Shown in pieces: positions 33,837 to 42,270 of a stretch of DNA of 64,000 nt. Position 1 is the first letter of the stretch, and every line of letters begins with the position of its first letter. The notes under the pieces were generated by a model. It did no database searches, was not told the DNA's origin, and worked only from the letters and a program-made list of their open reading frames with translations. This stretch comes from DASRFA01 sp035651755 (GTDB taxonomy: Bacteria > Desulfobacterota > Binatia > UBA12015). A program made the position numbers and the translations under genes. The DNA lies in the NCBI GenBank assembly GCA_035651755.1, contig DASRFA010000049.1, positions 43,863 to 107,862 of the forward strand, in the 5' to 3' direction.

Positions 33837-34319
33837 GTGCCGAACGTCGTCCAACAGCACAACGTGCCCGCGGCCATCGCCTCCGTCAGCGGCTTCGATC
33901 GCCCGGACTACGTCGACCTCTTCACGATCCCGACCGACGGCGCTGCGGGCAGGTCTCCCGAGGAGTGGACGCGCGCAGCGGTCGACGCCGCAGACCTCGG
34001 CGGCCAGTTCGTGTGGCGCGTCCTGTGCGGCCTCCGTCTCGACGTGCGGCCTTCGCCGGACCGAGTCGGCGGCTGGACGATCGCGGGTCGCGGCGACCGC
34101 TGGATCCGGGCCGAAGCGTCGTCGTGGTTCATGACCGCCCATCTCGTCCTGTACGTCGAGGACGGCCGGCTTTCGGTCGCGACCTTCGTCCGCTACGAGC
34201 GGCCGATCGCTGCGGTCATCTGGGGGCGTCTGCTCTCCGCCGGCCACCGCTCGCTGATGCCCGGCCTGCTGGGCGCGACGGTCGGGCGCATGCGCCGCGC
34301 CGCGAACGGTCGCTCGTGA
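33837..34319 (+). CDS. DUF2867-like / SRPBCC-type protein, first of pair
   Basis: A 160-residue protein. Features: FDRPDYVDLFTIPTDG, SPEEWTRAAVDAA, GGWTIAGRGDRWIRAEASSWF and VATFVRYERPIAAVIWGRLL...HRSLMPGLLGA, matching the helix-grip pattern of DUF2867-like proteins, whose ends often read 'HR...P.LL..A'. No signal peptide or catalytic motif. GTG at 33837 is selected because AAGGAG lies 8 bp upstream; two GTG codons at 33828 and 33831 are alternatives. Its stop overlaps the next start by 4 bp (GTGA), so the two proteins are probably made together. Confidence 0.65.
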   Translation: MPNVVQQHNVPAAIASVSGFDRPDYVDLFTIPTDGAAGRSPEEWTRAAVDAADLGGQFVWRVLCGLRLDVRPSPDRVGGWTIAGRGDRWIRAEASSWFMTAHLVLYVEDGRLSVATFVRYERPIAAVIWGRLLSAGHRSLMPGLLGATVGRMRRAANGRS

Positions 34320-34951
34320 GGCTCCCGAGCTCCGCCCACGAGTCGCGTCCGTGGGTGATCTCGCGGATCGCGCCCGATTTCACGCTGCTCGACGTCTGGG
34401 CTCTCCCGGTGCGAGGCGGCCCGGAGGATCGAGATGCCGCGCTCGAGGTCTTGACGTCGCTCGATCCCGCCGCGGCGGACTGCGCCGCGAGTCGGGCGCT
34501 GTTCCGGTTGCGGTTTCGCCTGGGCGCCTGGTTCGGATGGGACGATGCCGCGGAGAAACGACCGATCCCCGGGTGCACCGAGACGTCGCTGAGCGCTCGT
34601 CTCCCCGACGCCCTGCGGGGAAGCGCGAACGGGACGGCGATGAGCTCCGCGGTCCGACGAGCGGCCGGCGGCTTCACCCCGCTCTATCGGACGCGCGACG
34701 AGTGGGCCGCCGAGATCTCGAACGCCACGGTCCACGGCGTTCTCCACCTCGCATGGGTCGACGAAGGCGACGGCCGCCACCGGGCACACATGGCCGTCTA
34801 CGTGAAGCCGCGCGGAACGCTCGGCGAGCTCTACCTGCTGCTGATCCAGCCGTTCCGCCACCTCGTCGTCTATCCGGCGCTGATGCGCCAGCTCGAGCGC
34901 GCCTGGGACGCTCGTCGCTCGGCGAGATCGATCGAGGCCGGCGGCTTCTAG
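34316..34951 (+). CDS. DUF2867-family protein, second of pair
   Basis: A 211-residue protein with IAPDFTLLDVWALPVRGG, a typical DUF2867 start, and WFGWDDAAEKRPIPG, TPLYRTRDEWAAEISN and VKPRGTLGELYLLLIQPFRHLVVYPALMRQLERAW at the end. The family is a small lipid- or steroid-binding-like fold of unknown function. Translationally coupled to the preceding gene through GTGA (34316-34319). Its TAG and the TAG of the convergent nucleotidyltransferase share the palindrome CTAG (34948-34951), leaving no intergenic DNA. Confidence 0.75.
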   Translation: MRLPSSAHESRPWVISRIAPDFTLLDVWALPVRGGPEDRDAALEVLTSLDPAAADCAASRALFRLRFRLGAWFGWDDAAEKRPIPGCTETSLSARLPDALRGSANGTAMSSAVRRAAGGFTPLYRTRDEWAAEISNATVHGVLHLAWVDEGDGRHRAHMAVYVKPRGTLGELYLLLIQPFRHLVVYPALMRQLERAWDARRSARSIEAGGF

Positions 34952-36255
34952 TCCGCGCCCACGCCGGGGCCGCGTGCACCGGCTGCGGAGCTCGCCGCGC
35001 GAAGCTCGTCGTCGGTGAACCGCCGCGCGTCGTATCCCCCGGCCGAGCGATACGGCACCATCAGCGCCGGCCGATTGCCGAGCTTCCGCGCGAGCTCGAC
35101 CGGGACGTCGCGCAGGCGCTCTGCATCCAGGTCCGCCTTGACGAACGCGGCCACGTACGCGGGAAACCCGGCGAGGCGCGCAAGCCCGCTCGGCGCGCCC
35201 GCGCGACTCGCGTGCTGGTCGATGTACGCCTTCATCCGGTAGCTCTTCCAGAACCGGAAGCGCGGCAGGTCGGCGAAGAGCCGTGGTCGCCGCGGCGCGA
35301 GGGCCAGATCGTAGTGGAGCCTGTCCGCGGCCGAGCGCGTCCGCGCCCACTCGTCGAGCAGCGCGCCGGGAACGGGAAGGCCGACGTCGGTCCTCAGGTA
35401 CGAGAACGCGTCGCGCATGTGGAGGCGCGCGTGGAAGCGGCCCGCGAGCGCGTCGATGCGCTTCCAATCGATCTCGCTGCTGCGCGCGATCATGAACGCG
35501 TCCGTTACCCAGCGGAGGAGCGGGAAAGGCGCCCAGCTGTACGCGTTCTGGCTGAGCCGCGCGCCGTGCATGCAAGCATGGAACAGCTCGTCGGTCGCCG
35601 CGAGCGCGTACGCCGGTCGGCCCTGGTGATCGATGCGCTGCGCGCTTTCCCAGAAGGGCCGATCCGCGTCCGCCCTCCGCTGCGGCCAGAGCGCGTTCCA
35701 GTGCAGATCGAGGTTGACCTGATCGCGCACCAGGGACACCGCGTGCGCGTAGTGGACCAGGACGCTCGGGGGCGTGCGCTTGACGGGGCGCCATCCTTCC
35801 CGCTGGAGCACGGCGACGGCGCGCTCGGCCTCGCGGTGGGGGACGAGGACGTCGATGTCGACCATCGGGCGGGTCGCGGGGCGCGGGTAGTAGCGGGTCG
35901 CGAGCGAGGTGCCCTTGAGAAGCAGGCCGTCGATGCGCGCGTCCGCAAGCACGTCGAGGACGCCGGTCAGCTTCCCCAGGAGAAGCTGGTTGCGATACCA
36001 GGCCCGTCGATAGACGCCTTTGGCGATCCGGAACGTGCGATCGCGCGGCGCGGCGCCTTGAAGTCGGTGACAGGCGAGCGGAAGGTGCCGCAGCGATTCC
36101 TCGTCGATGCGATCGAGATCGACGCTCGCGCTCCAGCGCCGCCATGCGGCGAGCGCGGTCGGCTCGTCCGAGATGCAGGCGCGCAGGAGGAGCTCCTGGA
36201 GCGCCGTCGGCCGGCAGCGCACCGCGTCCGTCGACGCGCGACGGAGCGCGATCAC
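34948..36255 (-). CDS. Nucleotidyltransferase-family protein (NTP_transf_5 type)
   Basis: A 435-residue protein. GLLLKGTSLATRYYPRPATR and the acidic MVDIDVLVPHREAE correspond to the 'KG..L...YP....R...DiD.LV' signature of the nucleotidyltransferase family found next to HprK-like and PqqD-like genes in peptide-modification and polysaccharide clusters. The N-terminal 70 residues form a helical domain. GTG at 36255 overlaps the stop of the HprK-like gene (GTGA), so it is the last gene of the 40142-34948 operon. It would transfer a nucleotide to an acceptor; acceptor unknown. Confidence 0.82.
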   Translation of the reverse strand: MIALRRASTDAVRCRPTALQELLLRACISDEPTALAAWRRWSASVDLDRIDEESLRHLPLACHRLQGAAPRDRTFRIAKGVYRRAWYRNQLLLGKLTGVLDVLADARIDGLLLKGTSLATRYYPRPATRPMVDIDVLVPHREAERAVAVLQREGWRPVKRTPPSVLVHYAHAVSLVRDQVNLDLHWNALWPQRRADADRPFWESAQRIDHQGRPAYALAATDELFHACMHGARLSQNAYSWAPFPLLRWVTDAFMIARSSEIDWKRIDALAGRFHARLHMRDAFSYLRTDVGLPVPGALLDEWARTRSAADRLHYDLALAPRRPRLFADLPRFRFWKSYRMKAYIDQHASRAGAPSGLARLAGFPAYVAAFVKADLDAERLRDVPVELARKLGNRPALMVPYRSAGGYDARRFTDDELRAASSAAGARGPGVGAD

Positions 36256-37316
36256 GCCGCGCTCTCCGCGCGCGCGGCGTCCGAAGACAGAGCTCTCGCG
36301 TAGGCGCCGAGACGCGCCGGGATCTCCGCGATGGCGTCGCCCACCCCGACGGCGTGGACCGGCACCCTCGACACGATCTCCTTGACGCCCGCGGCGGCGG
36401 CCTGCGCCGCTCCGGGGAGCTGGAAGACCGTGTTCGGCGCCATCGCGAGGAACGCCTGCCGCGCCGTGAGGCGCGCGACGCCGGCATCGCCGCGCCGCGG
36501 AATCGCGACGCCGGAGAGGGGCGCGCTCCGCACGATCCGGTCCGCGAGATGGCGATCGAAGACGTAGACCGCCTTCTCCCAGCAGGCTCCGGAGTCGCTC
36601 ACGAGCGCCGGGGACAGCGCCGGAAAGCGCCCGGTGTCCGGAGCGTCGAGCTTCGCCGAGCAGAAGAGCGAGTGGACGACCGGCCGGACGCCGGGCTCGA
36701 TGACGCACATGTCGTCGCCCAGGAAGCCGATGCCCGCGCTCAGGCAAGCGAGCGCCGCCGTAGACTTGCCGGTCCCCGATCGGCCGCCGACGAGCACCGC
36801 TCCGCGCGCGGTCGCGACCGCCGCGGCGTGCACGACCGCGAGCCCGCGCTCGGAGAGGACCCAGCTCAGGATCGGAAGCAGCGGCAGCGCGACGAGGTGA
36901 TACGGCAGGTCGTCCGCCTCGCCGAGCCAGACGGCGGCGCGGCGGTGCAGGCGATTCCAGAGGAAGAGCGCCCGGAAGCCCTCGTGAAGGAGGCCGCGTC
37001 CTGCGGTGCCCTCGTACGACCAGCGCTCCACTCGATCGCCCGCCGGATGCGTCGGACGCTCCGCCGGGGGAAGATCGCGCAGCGGATTGCCCGGCACCTC
37101 CCGATCGAGGATGTCGATGGTCAAGTCGGGCGGCGCAGCGCTCGCCGCCGGCCCCGAAGCGTGGTGAGCCAGGGCGCGCAGGGAGACGCCGCCGAGATGC
37201 GAAGCGACCCGCACATGCACGTCGACGCCGGCGACGAGGAGCCGGCGCTCGCAGGCGGCGGGCACGTCGAGCGTCTCCAGGGAGCGCAGCGCGCGCGCGA
37301 ACGCGTCGCCCGTCAT
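36252..37316 (-). CDS. HPr kinase/phosphorylase-related kinase
   Basis: A 354-residue protein with the P-loop VGGRSGTGKST at residues 176-186 preceded by GLAVVHAAAVATARGAVL, and FLGDDMCVI shortly after, which are the Walker A and acidic segments of HprK-like kinases. True HprK N-terminal domains are absent, so it is not a sugar-transport regulator; it matches the HprK-related class that accompanies PqqD-like and NTP_transf_5 genes. Related kinases in lasso-peptide clusters phosphorylate the precursor. ATG 37316 overlaps the glycosyltransferase stop (ATGA), and its own stop overlaps the next start (GTGA). Confidence 0.84.
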   Translation of the reverse strand: MTGDAFARALRSLETLDVPAACERRLLVAGVDVHVRVASHLGGVSLRALAHHASGPAASAAPPDLTIDILDREVPGNPLRDLPPAERPTHPAGDRVERWSYEGTAGRGLLHEGFRALFLWNRLHRRAAVWLGEADDLPYHLVALPLLPILSWVLSERGLAVVHAAAVATARGAVLVGGRSGTGKSTAALACLSAGIGFLGDDMCVIEPGVRPVVHSLFCSAKLDAPDTGRFPALSPALVSDSGACWEKAVYVFDRHLADRIVRSAPLSGVAIPRRGDAGVARLTARQAFLAMAPNTVFQLPGAAQAAAAGVKEIVSRVPVHAVGVGDAIAEIPARLGAYARALSSDAARAESAA

Positions 37317-38035
37317 GAGCGCTCGCCGAGCTTCCCGCCCGCGGATCCCGGCGCGACCGCCGCGCGGCGCCGGGCGACCGCTCGCCCGAGCACGCGCAGA
37401 AGCCGCCGCTGATCCGCCGCCACGTCGTTCGTCATGTTGCCGTCGTGGCGGCGGTAGAGGAGCGTGATCGCGTCGACGACGGTTTCGCGGACTCCGAGCT
37501 CGCGCGCGCGCAGCAGCCAGTCGACGTCGTCGCCTCCGGCCACGCTCTCGTCGAAGAGGCCGACCTTCTCGAAGGCGGAGCGGCGAATGAGCGCCGTGGC
37601 GACGTTCGGAGCGCGCCACGACTCGTCGACGAGCTCCCATCGCATCGTCCGCTCGTCTCGCACCATGCGCTGCAGCCGGCCTTGCGCGATCTCGCAATCG
37701 GGATTCCGCTCGAGCGCGCGGAGGAGCCGAGACAACCGCTCCGGCGGCCAGACGTCGTCGGCGTCGAGGAAGGCGACGACGTCGCCTCGCGAGCTCCGGA
37801 GCGCGGCGTTCCGGGCGGCGGCGAGGCCGCTGTGCTCCTGGCGCACGCACCGGATGCGCGGGCCGTGGCTGCGCGCGATCGCACCGCTCTCGTCGGTCGA
37901 GCCGTCGTCGATCACGACGACCTCGTCGACGGCGGGCTCCTGCGCGAGCGCGCTCGCGATCGCCTCGGACAGGAACGCGGCACCGTTCCAGACCGGAATC
38001 AGCGCGGAGACGGTGGCGCGACGCTCAGCCGGCAT
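37313..38035 (-). CDS. Family-2 glycosyltransferase
   Basis: A 240-residue GT-A enzyme: VSALIPVWNGAAFLSEAI, VVVIDDGSTDESG (nucleotide-binding DDGS), ARNAALRSSRGDVVAFLDADD (metal-binding DADD) and ESVAGGDDVDWLLRARELG, the catalytic-base region. It transfers a sugar from a nucleotide donor. No membrane segment, so it acts in the cytosol. The ATG at 38035 lies inside the end of the preceding glycosyltransferase (11-bp overlap) and the stop overlaps the HprK-like gene by 4 bp. The two glycosyltransferases are paralogous. Confidence 0.9.
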   Translation of the reverse strand: MPAERRATVSALIPVWNGAAFLSEAIASALAQEPAVDEVVVIDDGSTDESGAIARSHGPRIRCVRQEHSGLAAARNAALRSSRGDVVAFLDADDVWPPERLSRLLRALERNPDCEIAQGRLQRMVRDERTMRWELVDESWRAPNVATALIRRSAFEKVGLFDESVAGGDDVDWLLRARELGVRETVVDAITLLYRRHDGNMTNDVAADQRRLLRVLGRAVARRRAAVAPGSAGGKLGERS

Positions 38036-38729
38036 GCGCGGCTCGCGCGCGGCGCCGGTCGAGGGTGCTCTTGATCGCGCGCAGGTAGTCGGAGCTCCCG
38101 CGCGTGAGCACGGTGTTCTGGCCGTGGATGCGCCGTCGCGCCACGACGTCCGGAAGCACGAGGCGCACGAGCCCGAGATCGCGCGCGCGAGCCATCCACT
38201 CGACGAACTCCCCGACGCGGAGGTGCTCGTCGAAGGGCCCGATGCGCTCGACCGCCCCGCGCCGGGCGAGGAGAGTCGACGCGATCAGACCGGGAACGGG
38301 ATCGGCGGCAAAGCGGAGCGAGCCGGCGAGCTCCTCCTCGCGCTCGGGTGACAGGAACTCGACGAGGTGCCCGAACACGAGATCGACCTCCTCGCGTGCG
38401 CTCATCGCACGCGCCTCGAGCTCGAGCTTGTCGCGCTCCCAGACGTCGTCGGAATCGATGAACGCGATCAAGTCGCCCGTCGCGGCGGCGAGTCCGCGAT
38501 TGCGGGCCGCGCCGATGCCGGCGTTCTCCTGCCGAAGGACGCGCAGCGACGGCCGCGAGAAGGCTTCCGCGATCGCGACCGAGTCGTCGGTCGAGCCGTC
38601 GTCGACGACGATCAGCTCGTCGGGCGGAAGCGTCTGTGCCAGCACGCTCTCGATCGCTTCGCCGACGTAGGCGGCACGGTTGAAGACCGGGAGCACGACC
38701 GAAACGCGCGCTCTGCTCGCGAGCGCCAT
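38025..38729 (-). CDS. Family-2 glycosyltransferase
   Basis: A 234-residue GT-A enzyme similar to its neighbour: VSVVLPVFNRAAYVGEAIES, LIVVDDGSTDDSVAIA, ARNRGLAAATGDLIAFIDSDD and LRVGEFVEWMARARDLGL in place of the usual 'EDxDW' acidic catalytic region, so the base is probably the Glu of GEFVEW. It begins 1 bp after the PqqD-like stop (TGACATG), a typical coupled junction. The donor and acceptor are unknown; the context suggests a peptide or glycan made by this operon. Confidence 0.88.
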   Translation of the reverse strand: MALASRARVSVVLPVFNRAAYVGEAIESVLAQTLPPDELIVVDDGSTDDSVAIAEAFSRPSLRVLRQENAGIGAARNRGLAAATGDLIAFIDSDDVWERDKLELEARAMSAREEVDLVFGHLVEFLSPEREEELAGSLRFAADPVPGLIASTLLARRGAVERIGPFDEHLRVGEFVEWMARARDLGLVRLVLPDVVARRRIHGQNTVLTRGSSDYLRAIKSTLDRRRARAAHAG

Positions 38730-38730
38730 G

Positions 38731-39168
38731 TCACGCGAGCTTGCGCGGCCACCCGGAGTCGGCAACCTCGTGAATGGGGTCGAGGAGGAGCAGCTCCTCC
38801 ATGTCGGTGAACTTCTCGAAGTCCGGAGAGGAGAACGCCGCGAGCGTTCCGTCGCATGCGGTGGCGGCCGCCTCGGGAGCACCGACCGCGTCGGCCGCCA
38901 CGCGGCAGATGAGGCGCTCTTCCTCGAGACGCCCGACGAACGCCGCGACCTCGGACGCGATGGTCGCCGGATCGACCGCGAAGCGCTGCGCCACCTGCTC
39001 CGCTGCCGCCGCCACGGAGCTGCCCGCGCACACCCGAGTCCAGATCTCCGAAGCAGTCGGGTTGAAGCTGTAGTAGTGGCCGCTCTCGAAGTTCAGGACG
39101 ATCGTCTCGCCGTCGATGACCTCGCTGATCACGGACGGCGCGTTCACGCAGTAGCGGTCGCCTTCCAT
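38731..39168 (-). CDS. PqqD-like protein (RiPP recognition element type) with C-terminal tail
   Basis: A 145-residue protein. Residues 1-90 form a PqqD-like winged helix: APSVISEVIDGETIVLNFES, YYSFNPTASEIWTRV and FAVDPATIASEVAAFVGRL. PqqD-type domains bind leader peptides of ribosomally made modified peptides. Residues about 106-145 form an extra tail containing FEKFTDMEELLLLDPIHEV, which is unusually acidic-hydrophobic and looks like a peptide substrate or docking segment. ATG 39168 follows GGAGGAG. The sulfotransferase gene lies 86 bp upstream and the glycosyltransferase 1 bp downstream. No separate short precursor ORF is seen in the gaps. Confidence 0.85.
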   Translation of the reverse strand: MEGDRYCVNAPSVISEVIDGETIVLNFESGHYYSFNPTASEIWTRVCAGSSVAAAAEQVAQRFAVDPATIASEVAAFVGRLEEERLICRVAADAVGAPEAAATACDGTLAAFSSPDFEKFTDMEELLLLDPIHEVADSGWPRKLA

Positions 39169-39254
39169 CTCTCCTCCACGCGACCTGCCGCCGCGGTGAC
39201 CCGTCATGACTGCCAGTCACCGGAAGGGCCGTCAATCCCGCCGGAACGGGCGCG

Positions 39255-40142
39255 TCACGCCGATCGCCACGCGCTCAGGTCGCGCTCGAGCAGCGCCTCG
39301 AGACGTCGCACGTCGTCGTCGAAGCGGGGCAGCAAGCGTTCCCGGATCGAGGGCGCGAGGCCGGGCGGCGGTCGCATGATCAGATCCCCGATGCGAGTCA
39401 CGAGGCGGGGCGGCAGATTCCTCTGCAGGAGACGTCGAAAACGCCGAGGCCGGCTGAACGCTTCGCGCACGACCGAGGTGCGCGGCACGAGTGACCGGTT
39501 GTGCCGGACGCCCACGTCCGGCTCGAACCGATCGTCGACCCCGAGGAACCCGTACAGCTTCCGCATCGTGCCGGCCGGGTCCGCCGCGAACTCGTGGAAG
39601 AGAATGACCAGGATGCGCTCGCGCGGGAACCGCACCCAGAACTCTCGCAGCCCTCCGGAATAGAAGCTCGCCCGGGCATAGGTGAAGCGCATGCTCCGAT
39701 CTCGGAGCCACCGCTCGTCCTCCGCCGCGAGCGCGGCCTCGAAATCGGGGATGACCTCGAAGCCCATCTTGCGCGCGAGCCCGAAGTGCGAGTAGGCGCG
39801 CTCGATCGGGTCTCGCAGGATGCAGATCACCCTGGCGTCCGGAACGAGCTCGCGCATCCGCGCGGCGCTTCTCGGGTAGAAGAGATAGGTGGGCGAAGCT
39901 TCGCCGACGGCGCGCGCGCCGCCCGCGCCGCGAAAGAGCGCCTCGTATTCCGCGCGATTTCGAGCGCGATAGGGCGATGCCGCGGCAGGCACTTCGTCCG
40001 GTGGGAGGTCTCCGAGCGAGAAGTAATCGGTCTCCTTCTCGGGGCTCATGAAGATCTGAGGGTGCTCGCGCAGGTGAGCGTAGAGCGACGTGGTGCCGCA
40101 GCGCGCCGCACCGATCACCGCGAAGTCGGGCAACCGGCTCAT
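39255..40142 (-). CDS. Sulfotransferase-family protein
   Basis: A 295-residue P-loop-like enzyme that moves sulfate from PAPS to an acceptor hydroxyl or amine. LPDFAVIGAARCGTTSLYAH is the 5'-phosphosulfate loop and VICILRDPIERAYSHFGLA the 3'-phosphate-binding motif; FHEFAADPAGTMRKLYGFLG is the usual C-terminal segment. ATG 40142 is preferred because family proteins begin within a few residues of LPDF; GTG 40205 would add 21 residues. It is first in the PqqD/HprK/glycosyltransferase operon, and sulfation may be one of the modifications. Confidence 0.85.
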   Translation of the reverse strand: MSRLPDFAVIGAARCGTTSLYAHLREHPQIFMSPEKETDYFSLGDLPPDEVPAAASPYRARNRAEYEALFRGAGGARAVGEASPTYLFYPRSAARMRELVPDARVICILRDPIERAYSHFGLARKMGFEVIPDFEAALAAEDERWLRDRSMRFTYARASFYSGGLREFWVRFPRERILVILFHEFAADPAGTMRKLYGFLGVDDRFEPDVGVRHNRSLVPRTSVVREAFSRPRRFRRLLQRNLPPRLVTRIGDLIMRPPPGLAPSIRERLLPRFDDDVRRLEALLERDLSAWRSA

Positions 40143-40267
40143 CGCTTCGCACCAAACGGAGCGACCGGCGTCGCGCAAGCGGCCGCGCCAGCTCGCCTGC
40201 GACACGCCCGTGTCGCCGCGATTCGTCTTGTCGGTGAAGCGACGCCCGTGGTACCCCGGCGGTCGGC

Positions 40268-42217
40268 ATGGCTCCGTCAGGAGGGAGACAGGCTTTGCGT
40301 ACTCCGCACCGGCTCGCGATGGGCTTGACGGTCTGGCTCGCCGCTTCGGCGGCGCACGCCGCCGCGGTGGATGGCGTCTTCGGCGGGCGGATCCCGTGCG
40401 AGGTGCGGAGCGGTGTGCAGTTCTGCGCCGGCAGCGTCGCCACCCGGATCGAGTCGTTCGATGGCGTACCGCTCGACGTGAATCTCACGCTTCCGCCGCC
40501 GGGCGTCGCCGCGCCCTACCCGCTCATCGTCGAGCTGCACGGGTGGAGCGAGGGCAAGGCCGAAGGGCCGTTCACGGGCTTCGCCAACGAGGGCTACGCC
40601 GTGCTCAGCTACACCGCGCGCGGCTTCCACGGGTCGTGCGGAAGCGCCGCCTCGCGCGCCCCGGATCCCTCGCTTTCCGATCCGGACGTCTGCGAGAAGC
40701 GCGGCTGGATCCGCCTCGCCGACGCGCGCTACGAGGCGCACGACACCCAGCATCTCGTCGGTCTCCTCGTCGACGAAGGTCTCGTCCGGCCGGACGCGAT
40801 CGGCGTCACCGGCGGGTCGTACGGCGGCGGGCAGTCGCTCATCCTCGCGGCGCTGAACGATCGCGTCATGCGCGTGGACGGGCGCCTCGTCCCGTGGACC
40901 AGCCCGGCGGGCACGCCTCTTCGCATCGCGGCCGCCGCGCCGCTCGTCCCGTGGTCCGACCTCGCGTACTCGCTGCAGCCGAACGGCCGCACGCTCGACT
41001 ACCGGACGGTGAACGACTACGGCCCGCGCGCCGGCGTGCAGAAGCAATCCTGGAATGCCGTCCTCTACGGCGCCGGGCTCGCGAGCGGATTCTATGCGCC
41101 GCCCGGAGTCGACCCGAGCTCGGACATCACGAGCTGGAACGCGCGCATCGTCGCAGGCGAGCCGTACGACGGCGATTTCGAGGTCGCGCGGATCCTGGCC
41201 GAGATCGAGGCGCATCACTCCGCCTACTCGATCGACGACTCGGTGCCGCCCGCGCCGCTCTTCATCTACAACGCGTGGACCGACGACCTGTTCCCGGTCG
41301 ACGAGGCGCTCCGCTACTGGCGCAAGGTCGAGAGCAAGCACCCGAATGCCGAGATCGCGCTCCACTTCGCCGACGCGTTCGGCCACCCGCGCGCGAGCCT
41401 CGCGGGCGACACGGCGCGCGTCGCGGCGCGGGTCGAGGCCTTCTTCGCGGCGCACCTGAGGGGCGACGACGTCGCCCTGCCCCCCGCGCTCGAGACCTAC
41501 ACCCAGGTCTGCGACGGCGGCCCTGCCGGCGGACCGTTCGTCGCGGCGAGCTGGGACGCGATCCATCCCGGCGAGGTGCGCTATTCCAGTCGGTCGGCCC
41601 AGTCGTTCGACTCGAAGGGCGGCGACGCCGCGACCGCCGCCGCGCTCGACCCGTTGAGCGGCGGCCCGTGCCGGACCGTCGACGCCGACGACGATCCCGG
41701 CGCCGCGACCTATCGCCTCCCCGCGGCGACGGGGGCGGGTTACACGCTCATGGGCTCGCCGACGATCATCGCCGACTTCGCGGTACGTGGAGACTTCGCC
41801 GAGATCGCGGCGCGCCTGTGGGACGTGTCGCCCGACGGCTCGCAGACGCTCGTGTCGCACGCCTTCTACCGGCCGCGCACCGACGATGCGCCTCGACAGG
41901 TCTTCCAGCTCCACCCCAACGGCTGGGCGTTCCGCTCGGGCCACGTCGCGAAGCTCGAGCTGCTCGGACGGAGCGCGCCGTACGGCCGCCCATCCAACGG
42001 TGAGTTCACCGTGCGGGCGAGCAACCTCGAGCTCCGCCTGCCGGTGCTCGAGGAGCCCGACGGAGGAGCCGTGCGAGCGCCCGCGCGACACGTGCTGCCG
42101 CCGAGCGGACCCGAGCCGATCACCGGCTCGGCGAGCTGCCGCGTCGCGGCCGGCGCGCGCGTTCCGCTCGGCTGCCGTCCGCTTCCGAGCCTGCGCGCCG
42201 CAGCCATCCTTCCGTGA
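40268..42217 (+). CDS. Secreted CocE/X-Pro dipeptidyl-peptidase-like hydrolase
   Basis: A 649-residue protein with signal peptide (MGLTVWLAASAAHAAA). Catalytic residues of the CocE/NonD class are visible: Ser in TGGSYGGGQS, Asp in YNAWTDDLFPVDE and His in ADAFGHPRASLA. GWSEGKAEGPFTGFANEGYA is the oxyanion strand region and YTARGFHGSCG follows. The C-terminal half is the jelly-roll domain of this class. Such enzymes hydrolyse esters, amides or peptides with Pro at position 2. It is divergent from the sulfotransferase operon. Two Cys pairs in the N-terminus suggest a disulfide in the periplasm. Confidence 0.87.
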   Translation: MAPSGGRQALRTPHRLAMGLTVWLAASAAHAAAVDGVFGGRIPCEVRSGVQFCAGSVATRIESFDGVPLDVNLTLPPPGVAAPYPLIVELHGWSEGKAEGPFTGFANEGYAVLSYTARGFHGSCGSAASRAPDPSLSDPDVCEKRGWIRLADARYEAHDTQHLVGLLVDEGLVRPDAIGVTGGSYGGGQSLILAALNDRVMRVDGRLVPWTSPAGTPLRIAAAAPLVPWSDLAYSLQPNGRTLDYRTVNDYGPRAGVQKQSWNAVLYGAGLASGFYAPPGVDPSSDITSWNARIVAGEPYDGDFEVARILAEIEAHHSAYSIDDSVPPAPLFIYNAWTDDLFPVDEALRYWRKVESKHPNAEIALHFADAFGHPRASLAGDTARVAARVEAFFAAHLRGDDVALPPALETYTQVCDGGPAGGPFVAASWDAIHPGEVRYSSRSAQSFDSKGGDAATAAALDPLSGGPCRTVDADDDPGAATYRLPAATGAGYTLMGSPTIIADFAVRGDFAEIAARLWDVSPDGSQTLVSHAFYRPRTDDAPRQVFQLHPNGWAFRSGHVAKLELLGRSAPYGRPSNGEFTVRASNLELRLPVLEEPDGGAVRAPARHVLPPSGPEPITGSASCRVAAGARVPLGCRPLPSLRAAAILP

Positions 42218-42270
42218 GGCACGGGATCGTGGCGCGCACGTTGCGGCGATAGCGGTCCGACGGGCGCACC

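Noticed and set aside
40143..40205. GTG 40205 as start of the sulfotransferase
   Set aside because: It adds 21 residues without family similarity and has no ribosome site; kept as an alternative only.
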